From Bradyrhizobium sp. Ai1a-2 (GTDB lineage: Bacteria; Pseudomonadota; Alphaproteobacteria; Rhizobiales; Xanthobacteraceae), in assembly GCF_000426245.1 (NCBI RefSeq), contig NZ_AUEZ01000057.1:1-57531 (forward strand): a stretch of DNA of 57,531 nt, given 5' to 3'. The notes under the pieces were generated by a model, which worked only from the letters and a program-made list of their open reading frames with translations, was not told the DNA's origin and did no database searches. The position numbers were made by a program, and so were the translations under genes. The stretch's first letter is position 1; each line of letters opens with the position of its first letter. Below, piece by piece: positions 7,315 to 16,136 of this stretch.

Positions 7315-9777
7315 TCACATGCTGCCTTCTTCTTCGATCAGGATCTCGCGCTTGCCGGCATGATTGGCCTGGCCGACGATGCCTTCGAGTTCCATCCGCT
7401 CCATCAGGGAGGCGGCACGGTTGTACCCGATCTGGAGGCGCCGTTGAATATAGGAAGTCGAGGCCTTGCGGTCGCGTTTGACGATCGCCACCGCCTGCGC
7501 ATAGAGGTCGCCGCCCCCGTCCCCGCCCATGCCGGTGGAGTCGAATACCGCGCCGTCCTCTTCGCTCGGCTCTTCCGCGGTAACGGCTTCCAGATATTCC
7601 GGCTGCCCCTGCGTCTTGAGATGGCGCACCACCTTCTCGACCTCCTCGTCGGAGGCAAACGGGCCGTGCACGCGGCTGATGCGGCCGCCGCCGGCCATGT
7701 AGAGCATGTCGCCCTGCCCTAGCAGTTGCTCGGCGCCCATCTCGCCCAGGATCGTGCGGCTGTCGATCTTCGAGGTGACCTGGAAGGCGATGCGGGTCGG
7801 GAAATTGGCCTTGATGGTGCCGGTGATGACGTCGACCGAGGGACGCTGGGTGGCGAGGATCACGTGCAGGCCGGCGGCGCGCGCCATCTGGGCAAGGCGC
7901 TGCACCGCGCCTTCGATGTCCTTGCCGGCGACGATCATGAGGTCGGCCATCTCGTCGACGATGATGACGATGTAGGGCAACGGATCGAGGTCGAGCTTCT
8001 CCTCCTCGTAGATCGCCTTGCCGGTCTCCTTGTCGAAGCCGGTGTGCACGGTGCGCGTGAGATCTTCGCCCTTGCCCTTGGCCTCGACGAGCCGCGCATT
8101 GTAGCCGTCGATGTTGCGCACGCCGAGCTTGGCCATCTTCTTGTAGCGCTCTTCCATCTCGCGCACGGCCCATTTCAGCGCGACCACGGCTTTCTTGGGA
8201 TCGGTGACGACCGGCGTCAAAAGATGCGGGATGCCGTCATAGACGGAGAGTTCGAGCATCTTCGGATCGACCATGATCAGGCGGCACTGGTCGGGCCGCA
8301 GCCGATACAACAGGCTCAGGATCATGGTGTTGATTGCGACCGATTTGCCGGAGCCGGTGGTGCCGGCGATCAGCATATGCGGCGTGCGCGCGAGGTCGAT
8401 GATGACGGGCTCGCCGCCGATGCTCTTGCCGAGGCAGAGCGGCAGCTTTGCCACCGACTCGATGGCTTCCTTCGCGGTCAGGAGTTCGCGCAGGTAAACC
8501 TTTTCGCGATGCAGGTTCGGCAATTCGATGCCGATGGCGTTGCGGCCGGCAACCACGGCGACGCGGGCCGACAGCGCGCTCATTGAACGCGCGATGTCGT
8601 CGGCGAGGCCGATCACGCGCGACGACTTGATGCCGGGCGCGGGCTCGAGCTCGTACAGCGTGACGACCGGACCCGGATTGGCCTTGACGATCTCGCCGCG
8701 GACGCCGAAATCCTGCAGTACGCCTTCGAGCGCGCGCGAATTGGCTTCCAGCTCGGCCTTGCTCAGCGGCTGGCGATCGGCGGCCTTCGGCGCCGACAGC
8801 ACGGAGACCGAGGGCAGCTCGAACTTGTCGGAGGATTTCTTCTTCGCGCGCGGCTCGGCCTTCTTGCGCGGGGCGCGGGCAACCGGAGCTTCCTCTTCCT
8901 CCTCCTCGTCTTCCTGCTCTTCCTCTTCGATCTCTTCGTCGAATTCCTCGTTCGCCTCCGGCACCACGGAGGGTGCGGCGCGGCTGCCGAGACTGGGCTC
9001 CTGCCGTTCGAACGCGCCGGCGCCGCGCTGCGGCGCGCTCGAGACCAGCGACCGATAGGCGGTGCCGAGCGCCCAGCCGAGCCGCGCCTTTGCGCTCATC
9101 ACCGCGTGGAACAGCCAGCCGAGCGAGATCGAGCTGCGATCCTCCTCGTCTTCCTCGACAAACGGCTCGTCATGATCCTCGATCGCCGTCAGCTCTTCTT
9201 CGCTCTCCTTTGCGCCCCAGCCGCTGGCGAACAGGAAGCTTGCGGTCATCGCGACGAACAGGATGGTGCCGAGCACCAGGCGATAGATCAGTCCGGCCGG
9301 ACCGAACACCACCGCGGGCGCGCGCACCAGCGCGTCGCCGACCACGCCGCCGAGCCCGGTCGGCAATGGCCAGGCGCCATTATGCGGGAAGCAGCTCGCG
9401 ACACCCGCGGCGATCACGGTGGTGAGGATCCAGCATGCCAGCCGCAGCGCTTCGCGGTCGAAGGCGCGATGTGTCAGCATGCGCCAGCCCCACACCGCGA
9501 TGGGCAGGATCAGCATGATGGCGCCGAGGCCCAATATCTGCATCAGGAGGTCGGCGCCGATCGCGCCGGGATAGCCGAGGATGTTGCGGATCGGGCGCGA
9601 GGTGGCATGGCTCAAACTCGGGTCTTGCACCGACCACGTCATCAGCGCCGCGGCGGCGACGCCGGCGAGCATGATCAGGCACAGCCCGCCGAATTCTCGC
9701 ACCCGCCGCTCCAGGGCTTCGCGGATCGGGACCGGCAGATGGCCGACCAGGGGAATGACACGTTCGATCGCTGGCAT
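7315..9777 (-). CDS. ftsK: DNA translocase FtsK
   Basis: This 820-residue motor links chromosome segregation to division at the septum. Four membrane segments occupy roughly residues 30-185. A strongly acidic linker (Glu/Asp runs near 205-212 and 278-296) and a basic patch near 303-315 follow. The translocase has Walker A AGTTGSGKSVAIN at 471-483 and Walker B VIIVDEMADL at 604-613. The C-terminal gamma winged helix (about 755-815), which reads the KOPS sites, contains TSYIQRRLQIGYNRAA. Length and order are normal for an alphaproteobacterial FtsK. Confidence 0.97.
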   Translation of the reverse strand: MPAIERVIPLVGHLPVPIREALERRVREFGGLCLIMLAGVAAAALMTWSVQDPSLSHATSRPIRNILGYPGAIGADLLMQILGLGAIMLILPIAVWGWRMLTHRAFDREALRLACWILTTVIAAGVASCFPHNGAWPLPTGLGGVVGDALVRAPAVVFGPAGLIYRLVLGTILFVAMTASFLFASGWGAKESEEELTAIEDHDEPFVEEDEEDRSSISLGWLFHAVMSAKARLGWALGTAYRSLVSSAPQRGAGAFERQEPSLGSRAAPSVVPEANEEFDEEIEEEEQEDEEEEEEAPVARAPRKKAEPRAKKKSSDKFELPSVSVLSAPKAADRQPLSKAELEANSRALEGVLQDFGVRGEIVKANPGPVVTLYELEPAPGIKSSRVIGLADDIARSMSALSARVAVVAGRNAIGIELPNLHREKVYLRELLTAKEAIESVAKLPLCLGKSIGGEPVIIDLARTPHMLIAGTTGSGKSVAINTMILSLLYRLRPDQCRLIMVDPKMLELSVYDGIPHLLTPVVTDPKKAVVALKWAVREMEERYKKMAKLGVRNIDGYNARLVEAKGKGEDLTRTVHTGFDKETGKAIYEEEKLDLDPLPYIVIIVDEMADLMIVAGKDIEGAVQRLAQMARAAGLHVILATQRPSVDVITGTIKANFPTRIAFQVTSKIDSRTILGEMGAEQLLGQGDMLYMAGGGRISRVHGPFASDEEVEKVVRHLKTQGQPEYLEAVTAEEPSEEDGAVFDSTGMGGDGGGDLYAQAVAIVKRDRKASTSYIQRRLQIGYNRAASLMERMELEGIVGQANHAGKREILIEEEGSM

Positions 9778-9797
9778 GCGCTTCCAAAGCCTTGCGA

Positions 9798-11024
9798 TTA
9801 ACTCAGGGTTTCGACCAGGCGGTGCAACGCCTCGGCCGTTGATTCACTGTCGGAGACCAGCGCGAGGCGGATGTAGCCCGCGCCGGGATTGGAGCCGTCG
9901 GCTTGCGGCCGCGCCAAATAGCTGCCCGGGATCACGCGCACGCCGGCATCGCGATAAAGTTTCACTGTCGCCGCCTCGTCGCCGCCACGCTCGGAGACGT
10001 CGAGCCAGACGCAGAAGCCGCCGGCCGGACGCTGATAGCCGTAGCGGCTGCCGAGGATCTGGTCGGCGAGATCGAACTTGATCCGGTAGAGCCTGCGGTT
10101 CTCCTCGACATGCGCTTCGTCGCTATAGGCGGCGACCGCGACATGCTGCAGCGGCACCGGCACTTGTGGTGCTGCGACGTTGCGCAGTTCATGGAACGCG
10201 GCGAGGAATTTCTTGTCGCCGGCCGCGAAGCCGACGCGCATGCCCGGCAGGTTCGAGCGCTTCGAGAGCGACTGGAACACGACCACGTTGGTGAAATCGG
10301 GGCCGGCACATTCCAGCGCGCTGCCTGGCGCTTCCCTGGTGTAGATTTCCGAATAGCATTCGTCGCTCAGGATGATGAACCCGAAGCGGTCGGCGAGCGC
10401 TTTCAGCCGGGCGAAATAATCGCGCGAGGCGACTGAGCCTTGCGGGTTTGCGGGCGAAGCGATGTAGAACGCCACCGTGCGCGCCAGCAGCGCGTCATCA
10501 AGCGCGTCGAGATCGGGCAGAAATCCGTTGGCCGGCGTGGTCGGCAGATAGACCTGCTCGCAGCCGGACGCGCGGGCGCCGGCGCCATAGGCCGGATAGA
10601 ACGGGTTCGGCATCAAGATCGCCGGCGTCCCATGGCGCGCGCCGACATAGCGCGCGGCGGTGATCGCGGCGAAGAACAGGCCCTCGCGGCTGCCATTCAG
10701 CACCAGCACTTCGCTCCCGGGATCGACCGGCCGCGGCAGATGGAACCGGGTCGAAAGCCAGTTCGCCACCGCGCGGCGGAACGACTCGATGCCCTTGGCG
10801 AGCGGATAGCGCCCGAACTCGGCAGTGTGCTCGGCCAACACCGGTCCGACAAAGGCCGGAACCGGGTGCTGCGGCTCGCCCAACGACAGCGTAATCAATG
10901 GCTTACCGGGCTGGTAAGGCGCCAGCAGTTCGGTCGTGCGCGCAAACGGGGAACGTTCGGCCTGACCGGCCGGCGTTGCACTGCCGGCGTCTTGCGCCAC
11001 GCCGGAGGGAACGGTCATTGTCAT
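9798..11024 (-). CDS. dapC: Succinyldiaminopimelate transaminase (class I/II aminotransferase)
   Basis: A PLP-dependent aminotransferase of 408 residues. The PLP lysine is K255 in QSLSKRSNLPGMRVGF. The substrate and cofactor motifs NGSREGLF, YIASPANPQGSVAS and LSDECYSEIY are also present. The SLSKRSNLPG form is typical of the DapC branch, which converts N-succinyl-2-amino-6-ketopimelate to succinyl-diaminopimelate in lysine and peptidoglycan synthesis. The exact substrate is inferred. The start ATG at 11024 is divergent from vapBC. It ends 20 bp before ftsK begins, so the two may be co-transcribed. Confidence 0.88.
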   Translation of the reverse strand: MTMTVPSGVAQDAGSATPAGQAERSPFARTTELLAPYQPGKPLITLSLGEPQHPVPAFVGPVLAEHTAEFGRYPLAKGIESFRRAVANWLSTRFHLPRPVDPGSEVLVLNGSREGLFFAAITAARYVGARHGTPAILMPNPFYPAYGAGARASGCEQVYLPTTPANGFLPDLDALDDALLARTVAFYIASPANPQGSVASRDYFARLKALADRFGFIILSDECYSEIYTREAPGSALECAGPDFTNVVVFQSLSKRSNLPGMRVGFAAGDKKFLAAFHELRNVAAPQVPVPLQHVAVAAYSDEAHVEENRRLYRIKFDLADQILGSRYGYQRPAGGFCVWLDVSERGGDEAATVKLYRDAGVRVIPGSYLARPQADGSNPGAGYIRLALVSDSESTAEALHRLVETLS

Positions 11025-11150
11025 GTCTAAACGCCAGCACTTTCAACGCGGTCGAGGGGAATCCGGCTCGACTGTCAACCGATCAAGTCACCATAGATAC
11101 GGCGAGGTTAAGACGCGATTAACCATCGGCGTCACTGCACAATGTTGCGT

Positions 11151-11180
11151 GGTATTACCATGTTTGTTATGGGTATTACC
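11151..11180 (+). promoter_or_regulatory. Candidate VapB autoregulatory operator (tandem 9-mers)
   Basis: GGTATTACC occurs at 11151-11159 and again at 11172-11180, exactly 21 bp apart, about two helical turns. Each copy is a near-palindrome. The second ends 17 bp before the antitoxin ATG, where VapB-type antitoxins commonly bind their own promoter. Confidence 0.55.
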
Positions 11181-11197
11181 CTCCATGGAGACGAACG

Positions 11198-11434
11198 ATG
11201 ACGACGACAGTCACCCGTAAGGGCCAGGTGACGATCCCGAAGCCGCTTCGCGATTACCTGGGGATTGGCCCTGGCAGCCAGGTGAATATTCGGCGCGCCG
11301 ACGATGGCGGCGTCCTGATCGAAAAAGCGGATGGACCGCGGCCCCCTAGCCGGTTTGCCAAGGCGCGCGGCTCCGCAGGTCCGGGCATGACGACCGACGA
11401 ACTCATGGCTCTCTTGCGTGACGAGCCGGAATGA
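11198..11434 (+). CDS. vapB: AbrB/MazE-type antitoxin (VapB-like)
   Basis: This 78-residue protein has an N-terminal swapped-hairpin AbrB DNA-binding domain (TRKGQVTIPKPLRDYLGI, then VNIRRADDGGVLIEK). A C-terminal tail (DELMALLRDEPE) probably wraps the toxin. Its stop codon overlaps the toxin start in an ATGA, the usual layout of a toxin-antitoxin operon. The tandem 9-mers at 11151-11180 are likely its operator. Confidence 0.88.
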   Translation: MTTTVTRKGQVTIPKPLRDYLGIGPGSQVNIRRADDGGVLIEKADGPRPPSRFAKARGSAGPGMTTDELMALLRDEPE

Positions 11435-11838
11435 CTCTGGTCGATTCGAACGTTCTTCTCGACCTTGCGACCGATGACGCGAACTGGGCCGACTGGTCCC
11501 AAGCGCAGCTCGAGCACGCGGCCTCGGCTGGGCCGTTGCTCATCAACAATGTCATCTACGCAGAAATCTCGATACGCTACCGCACGATCGAAGCCGTCGA
11601 CGCCGCGCTCCGCGACCTCAAGCTCGAGCTGGCAGAAATCCCGCGTGCCGCGCTCTTCCTTGCAGGAAAGGCCTATATCCAGTACCGCGCCGCGGGTGGC
11701 AACCGCACAGGGGTACTATCCGATTTCTTTATCGGAGCCCATGCCGCGGTCGAGCAACTGCCACTCCTGACGCGGGACACGCGTCGCTACCGCTCCTACT
11801 TTCCGACGGTCGTCCTGATCGCGCCGAACGAACCGTAG
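11431..11838 (+). CDS. vapC: PIN-domain ribonuclease toxin (VapC-like)
   Basis: A PIN-domain protein of 135 residues, predicted Mg-dependent RNase. The first acidic residue is in LVDSNVLLDL, the conserved Glu in NNVIYAEIS, and the third acidic site in SDFFIGAHA near residue 94. The last acidic position is less obvious: the family pattern LLTRD is present as LLTRDTRRYRSYFP. It is translationally coupled to the antitoxin through ATGA. The RNA target cannot be read from sequence. Confidence 0.9.
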   Translation: MTLVDSNVLLDLATDDANWADWSQAQLEHAASAGPLLINNVIYAEISIRYRTIEAVDAALRDLKLELAEIPRAALFLAGKAYIQYRAAGGNRTGVLSDFFIGAHAAVEQLPLLTRDTRRYRSYFPTVVLIAPNEP

Positions 11839-11861
11839 CCCCTCGCATGCCGGCGTCGGCC

Positions 11862-11897
11862 AAAAAAGAAAGGGGCTCCAACTTGCGCTGGAGCCCC
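11862..11897 (-). terminator. Rho-independent terminator of the glnK-amtB block
   Basis: Reading the minus strand, GGGGCTCCA (complement of 11889-11897) and TGGAGCCCC (complement of 11872-11880) form a 9-bp stem with an 8-base loop. TTTCTTTTTT follows. It sits 82 bp past the stop of the second amtB. Confidence 0.88.
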
Positions 11898-11979
11898 TCA
11901 ACGGTCAGGGCATTGCCGGGTATGTGCCCAAACCGTAGTTCTGGGTGTGATCCCGGGAGAGATCACACCCCGGGAGAAC

Positions 11980-13422
11980 TCACATGTTGTAGGCGCGCTC
12001 CGTGTGCTCGGTGATGTCGAGGCCTTCACGCTCGGTCTCGACGTTGGCGCGCAGGCCCACGATCACGTCGACGACCTTGTAGAGGATCGCCGAACCGATG
12101 CCGGACCACACCAGCGTGGTGCAGACGCCCCAGACCTGCGAGGTCATCTGGGCGACGAAGTCGTAGTCGCCGATCTTGCCGGCGACATAGTCCATCACGC
12201 CGGTGCCGCCGAGCGCCGGGTTCACCAGGATGCCGGTGCCAAGCGCGCCGACGATGCCGCCGACGCAGTGGACGCCGAACACGTCGAGCGAGTCGTCGTA
12301 ACCCAGCGCATTCTTCACCACGGTGCAGAAGAACAGGCAGACCACGCCGACCACGAGGCCGAGCACGATCGCGCCCATCGGTCCGGAGAAGCCAGCCGCC
12401 GGCGTCACCGCCACGAGGCCTGCGACCGCGCCCGAGATGGCGCCGAGCATCGACGGATGGCCCTTGATGATCCATTCCGCGAACATCCAGGACAACGCCG
12501 CCGCCGCGGTCGCGACGAAAGAGTTGGTCATGGCGAGCGCGGCGCCACCGGAAGCCTCAAGGTTCGAACCGGCGTTGAAACCGAACCAGCCGACCCAGAG
12601 CAGCGAGGCGCCGATCATGGACATCGTCAGCGAGTGCGGAGCCATCAGCTCCTTGCCGTAGCCGGTGCGCTTGCCGATCAGGAGCGCGCCGACGAGACCG
12701 GCGATGCCGGCGTTGATATGCACGACGGTGCCGCCGGCGAAGTCGATCGCGCCCTTCTTGAAGATCCAGCCGGCGTCAGCGTTGATCTCGTCGAGCTTGG
12801 CCTGCGCCGCGGTCTTCGCCGCGCCGTCAGCGGCCGCCGCCAGCGCCTTCGCCGCATCCGTGATCGCGTCCGGTCCAGCCCAGTACCAGACCATGTGAGC
12901 GATCGGGAAGTAGATCAGCGTCACCCAGAGCGGGATGAAGAGCGCGACCGCGGAGAACTTCATGCGCTCGGCGAAAGCGCCGACGATCAGCGCGGGCGTG
13001 ATCGCCGCGAACGTCATCTGGAAACAGACGTAGATGAGTTCGGAGATGTTGGCGTCGACGCTGAAGGTGGCCGCCTTCGAATCCGGCGTCACACCTGCCA
13101 GGAAGGCCTTGGAAAAGCCGCCGATGAAGTCCGAGCCGCCGGTGAACGCGAGGCTGTAGCCGTAGAGCGCCCAGAGCACGGTGACGATGCAGACGGTGTA
13201 GAACACCTGCATCAGCACGGAGAGCATGTTCTTGGAGCGGACCAGGCCGCCATAGAACAGCGCGAGCCCCGGGATCGTCATCAACAGCACCAGCACCGTC
13301 GACGTCATCATCCAGGCGTTGTCGCCCTTGTTGACGGTCGGTTCGGCATAGGCGGCGGTCGCAGCGAACAGGCCGAATGCGAGTGCCGCCAATCCCGCGC
13401 TGTGGGGACGTTTGAACGTCAT
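11980..13422 (-). CDS. amtB: Ammonium transporter AmtB (second copy)
   Basis: This 480-residue Amt/Rh channel for ammonium has a cleavable-looking signal peptide (ending near ATAAYA) and about eleven membrane segments. The pore histidines appear in GTVVHINAG and VFGVHCVGG, and the entry motif is PGLALFYGGLVRSKN. Unlike the copy at 14106, it carries an alanine-rich insertion of roughly 35 residues (about 175-210) just before the first pore histidine, predicted to be an external loop. It is 38 bp downstream of its own glnK and ends at a strong terminator. Confidence 0.96.
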   Translation of the reverse strand: MTFKRPHSAGLAALAFGLFAATAAYAEPTVNKGDNAWMMTSTVLVLLMTIPGLALFYGGLVRSKNMLSVLMQVFYTVCIVTVLWALYGYSLAFTGGSDFIGGFSKAFLAGVTPDSKAATFSVDANISELIYVCFQMTFAAITPALIVGAFAERMKFSAVALFIPLWVTLIYFPIAHMVWYWAGPDAITDAAKALAAAADGAAKTAAQAKLDEINADAGWIFKKGAIDFAGGTVVHINAGIAGLVGALLIGKRTGYGKELMAPHSLTMSMIGASLLWVGWFGFNAGSNLEASGGAALAMTNSFVATAAAALSWMFAEWIIKGHPSMLGAISGAVAGLVAVTPAAGFSGPMGAIVLGLVVGVVCLFFCTVVKNALGYDDSLDVFGVHCVGGIVGALGTGILVNPALGGTGVMDYVAGKIGDYDFVAQMTSQVWGVCTTLVWSGIGSAILYKVVDVIVGLRANVETEREGLDITEHTERAYNM

Positions 13423-13460
13423 GTTATTCTACTCCTGAATTGTAAGATTTGAGCGCGAAA

Positions 13461-13799
13461 TCAGAGGGCCGCGGCATCAGCCTCGCCGGTGCGGATGCGC
13501 ACCGCATGGTCGAGGTTGATGACGAAGATCTTGCCGTCGCCGATCTGCCCGGTCTTTGCCGCCGACGTGATGGCGTCGATGGTTTTGTCGACCTGGTTGG
13601 CCGCAACCGCGACCTCGATCTTGATCTTGGGCAGGAAACTCACGGCGTATTCAGCGCCGCGATAGATCTCGGTGTGGCCCTTCTGACGCCCGTACCCCTT
13701 GACTTCCGTCACCGTGAGACCGTGAACGCCAATGGCGGTCAGGGCGTCGCGGACTTCTTCCAGCTTGAATGGCTTAATGATCGCCATAACAATTTTCAT
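13461..13799 (-). CDS. glnK: PII signal transduction protein GlnK (second copy)
   Basis: A PII protein of 112 residues that senses 2-oxoglutarate and ATP/ADP and gates AmtB. The T-loop carries the uridylylatable Tyr51 in EIYRGAEY. TGQIGDGKIFV and RIRTGE are the B- and C-loop motifs. The frame is open upstream, but PII proteins begin MK(I/L)V, so the ATG at 13799 is chosen. It is followed by amtB at 38 bp. A sigma-54-like promoter lies at 13905-13920. Confidence 0.96.
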   Translation of the reverse strand: MKIVMAIIKPFKLEEVRDALTAIGVHGLTVTEVKGYGRQKGHTEIYRGAEYAVSFLPKIKIEVAVAANQVDKTIDAITSAAKTGQIGDGKIFVINLDHAVRIRTGEADAAAL

Positions 13800-14105
13800 A
13801 TGTCCTATCCCCGCTTGGGCCCGGCGCAGACGAACCGGGTGTTTTCGACTGAGATCCACCACGCGGAGAAAATTCACGACGCGGTCACAGCCGACGGCGT
13901 TAGAATCAAATGCCGTGCCAGATCGACGGCGCTGCCTAACGGATTATGAATCCGCTCGTTTTCGCGCTTGACGGGAATTGGTCGGACCTGCGCTATTCCG
14001 TCGCGCTCAAAACATAATCAATATAGCCCAATTCGTAGGCACGACAGAGTCCGGACATAATCCTGCCCAGTGGGACGGCAATTGGGGGTAATTAAGTAGC
14101 GAAAA
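13800..14105. other. Intergenic region between the two glnK-amtB pairs
   Basis: No gene is seen in this 306-base gap. It is less GC-rich than its flanks and holds the candidate sigma-54 promoter at 13905-13920 for the second glnK. Confidence 0.6.
13905..13920 (-). promoter_or_regulatory. Candidate sigma-54 (RpoN) promoter of the second glnK-amtB pair
   Basis: The minus strand reads TGGCACGGCATTTGAT, against the consensus TGGCACG-N4-TTGCW. The -24 element is perfect and the spacing correct, but the -12 element has TTGA rather than TTGC. It lies about 105 bp upstream of the glnK start. NtrC-dependent control of glnK-amtB is well established in related bacteria. Confidence 0.5.
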
Positions 14106-15407
14106 CTACTGCAGCGCCTCGCCGTGCTGCGAAATATCCAGGCCTTCCAGCTCCTGCTGTACCGACACCCGGAGCGGAACGAAGACGCTGACCAGCTTCA
14201 GGAGCACGAAGGTCACGCCACCGCACCATATGAACGTAACGGCGACGCCGGCGAGCTGGATCAGCAGTTGCTGCGGATGGCCCTCGATCAGGCCGGCCGT
14301 GCCGCCGATGGCGCTGGTGGCGAACACGCCCGCGAGCAGCGTCCCGGCCATGCCTCCGACGCCATGAACGCCGAACACGTCGAGTGAATCGTCATATTTG
14401 AAGCGGAGTTTCAGCCAGGTGCAGGCCCAGAAGCACACGAGGCCCGCGATGATGCCGATGATGACCGCGTGCCATGGTTCCACGAAGCCCGAGGCCGGCG
14501 TGATCGTGCCCAACCCCGCGACTGCGCCCGAGATCATGCCGAGCACCGACGGCTTGCGCCGCGTCGCCCATTCGATCGCGCCCCAGGTCAGCGCGCCTGC
14601 GCAAGCGGAAAGATGCGTGGCGATGATCGCCATCACCGCGCGCGAACTCACTGCAAGTGCCGATCCGCCATTGAAGCCGAACCAGCCGACCCAGAGCAGC
14701 CCGGTGCCGATCACCGCGAGCGACAGGTCGAACGGCGACAGGTTCTCACTGCCATAGCCGTAGCGCTGCCCCAACACGCGCGCGGCGACCAAGCCGCTGA
14801 CGCCGGCCGAAAGATGCACCACGAGGCCGCCGGCGAAGTCGAGCACGCCGGCATTGGCGAGGAAGCCGCCGCCCCACACCCAGTGTGCGAGCGGAATATA
14901 GGCGAAGATGAACCAGCCGACCGAGAACCAGAGATAGGCCGAGAAGCGCATGCGATCGGCGACCGAGCCTGCCACCAGCGCCACGGTGATGATCGCAAAG
15001 GTCATCTGGTACAGCATGAACAGCGCTTCCGGGATCGTCTTCGCCGCCGGATTGATGCTGTCCATGGTCATGCCGGCGAGAAACCAGCGGTCGAGCGTGC
15101 CGATCCACGGCCCATCGCCGACGAAGGTGAGCGAGTAGCCGAACATCACCCAAAGGATCGAGATGATCGCGACGGCCGACAGGCTCTGCGCCATCGTCGC
15201 CAGCACGTTCTTCTTGCGCACCATGCCGGAATAGAACAGCGCAAGCCCCGGGATCGTCATCATCAGCACCAGCGCGGTGGCGACGATCATCCAGGCGGTA
15301 TCGGCGGCGTTGATGGCCGACGTCTCGGCGTGCGCGGCCGTTGCCGACAACAGCGTCGCAAGACCAAGCGGCGCGATCAGCCGCACGGCGCGAGATGGTG
15401 CCCCCAT
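14106..15407 (-). CDS. amtB: Ammonium transporter AmtB (first copy)
   Basis: This 433-residue ammonium channel has a signal peptide ending near ATAAHA and the Amt signature PGLALFYSGMVRKKN. The pore histidines are in GLVVHLSAG and VFGVHGVGG. It lacks the alanine-rich loop of the copy at 11980 and is 47 residues shorter. The start ATG at 15407 follows GGGGAAAC. It lies 138 bp downstream of the first glnK, with a family B repeat between the two. Confidence 0.96.
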   Translation of the reverse strand: MGAPSRAVRLIAPLGLATLLSATAAHAETSAINAADTAWMIVATALVLMMTIPGLALFYSGMVRKKNVLATMAQSLSAVAIISILWVMFGYSLTFVGDGPWIGTLDRWFLAGMTMDSINPAAKTIPEALFMLYQMTFAIITVALVAGSVADRMRFSAYLWFSVGWFIFAYIPLAHWVWGGGFLANAGVLDFAGGLVVHLSAGVSGLVAARVLGQRYGYGSENLSPFDLSLAVIGTGLLWVGWFGFNGGSALAVSSRAVMAIIATHLSACAGALTWGAIEWATRRKPSVLGMISGAVAGLGTITPASGFVEPWHAVIIGIIAGLVCFWACTWLKLRFKYDDSLDVFGVHGVGGMAGTLLAGVFATSAIGGTAGLIEGHPQQLLIQLAGVAVTFIWCGGVTFVLLKLVSVFVPLRVSVQQELEGLDISQHGEALQ

Positions 15408-15497
15408 GGTGTTTCCCCAGCAGAAATGAAATGATTCCGGTTGATGCAGCCGGCGGCGTTGTCGGCGCCCGCGTTCGGCGAGAATTCATTCTTGTTT

Positions 15498-15546
15498 GAG
15501 CATGATCTTTTCGGAAAACCGGAGCCCACTTTTCCGGATCATGCTC
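15498..15546. repeat. Dispersed palindrome, family B
   Basis: GAGCATGATC and GATCATGCTC are perfect 10-bp arms. On the minus strand the element begins TAGAGC, and that TAG is the stop codon of the first glnK. Copies are at 21740-21788 and 57018-57066. Confidence 0.88.
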
Positions 15547-15884
15547 TAGAGCGCGTCGCTGTCGGTCTCGCCGGTGCGGATCCGCAGCGCATGTTCGATC
15601 GGCGTGACAAAGATCTTGCCATCCCCGATCTGGCCGGTGCGTGCCTTTGCGGTGATGACTTCGACCGCCTTGTCGGCGACCTCGGACGCGACCGCGATTT
15701 CGATGCGCAATTTGGGCAGGAAGTTCACGACATATTCGGCGCCGCGGTAGATCTCGGTGTGCCCCTTCTGCCGACCATAGCCTTTGACTTCAGTCACGGT
15801 CATGCCGTGGACGCCGATCTCGGTCAGCGCCTGGCGAACCTCGTCTAGTTTGAAGGGTTTGATGATGGCGACGACAAGTTTCAT
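15546..15884 (-). CDS. glnK: PII signal transduction protein GlnK (first copy)
   Basis: A 112-residue PII protein very similar to the one at 13461, with Tyr51 in EIYRGAEY, TGQIGDGKIFV and RIRTGETDSDAL. Its partner amtB follows at 14106-15407. The TAG stop is provided by the edge of the family B repeat. I found no acceptable sigma-54 promoter between it and the divergent gene at 16137, although NtrC control would be expected. Confidence 0.96.
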   Translation of the reverse strand: MKLVVAIIKPFKLDEVRQALTEIGVHGMTVTEVKGYGRQKGHTEIYRGAEYVVNFLPKLRIEIAVASEVADKAVEVITAKARTGQIGDGKIFVTPIEHALRIRTGETDSDAL

Positions 15885-16136
15885 GGCTAGCGGCCCGTAT
15901 TCTTCTTAAGCGCGGCCACCCCTTGCTCTCTGGATGGCCTTCGATCGCGCGCCAATCTGGCATCTTTCTGGGCAAATGGCACAAAAAAGTTGCAGGTTTA
16001 GGGGGAAAACATTGGCACCCCCAGGGCTCGCTCCCTGTACAGGGGACATGATCGTCGATCACAATGCGGCTTTCCTGCTTCGCCAGTCGCGCCGCTGGCG
16101 CCAATTCCCGAGAATCGTGTTTTCCAAGGAAGTGCC

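Noticed and set aside
11947..13452. 501-codon plus-strand open frame
   Set aside because: Antisense to amtB. High GC keeps frames open, and the composition (His, Arg, Asp rich) is that of a shadow.
15977..15996. TGGCAC followed by TTGCA, considered as a sigma-54 promoter
   Set aside because: The spacer is 7 rather than 5 bases and it faces away from glnK. It could only serve the gene at 16137.
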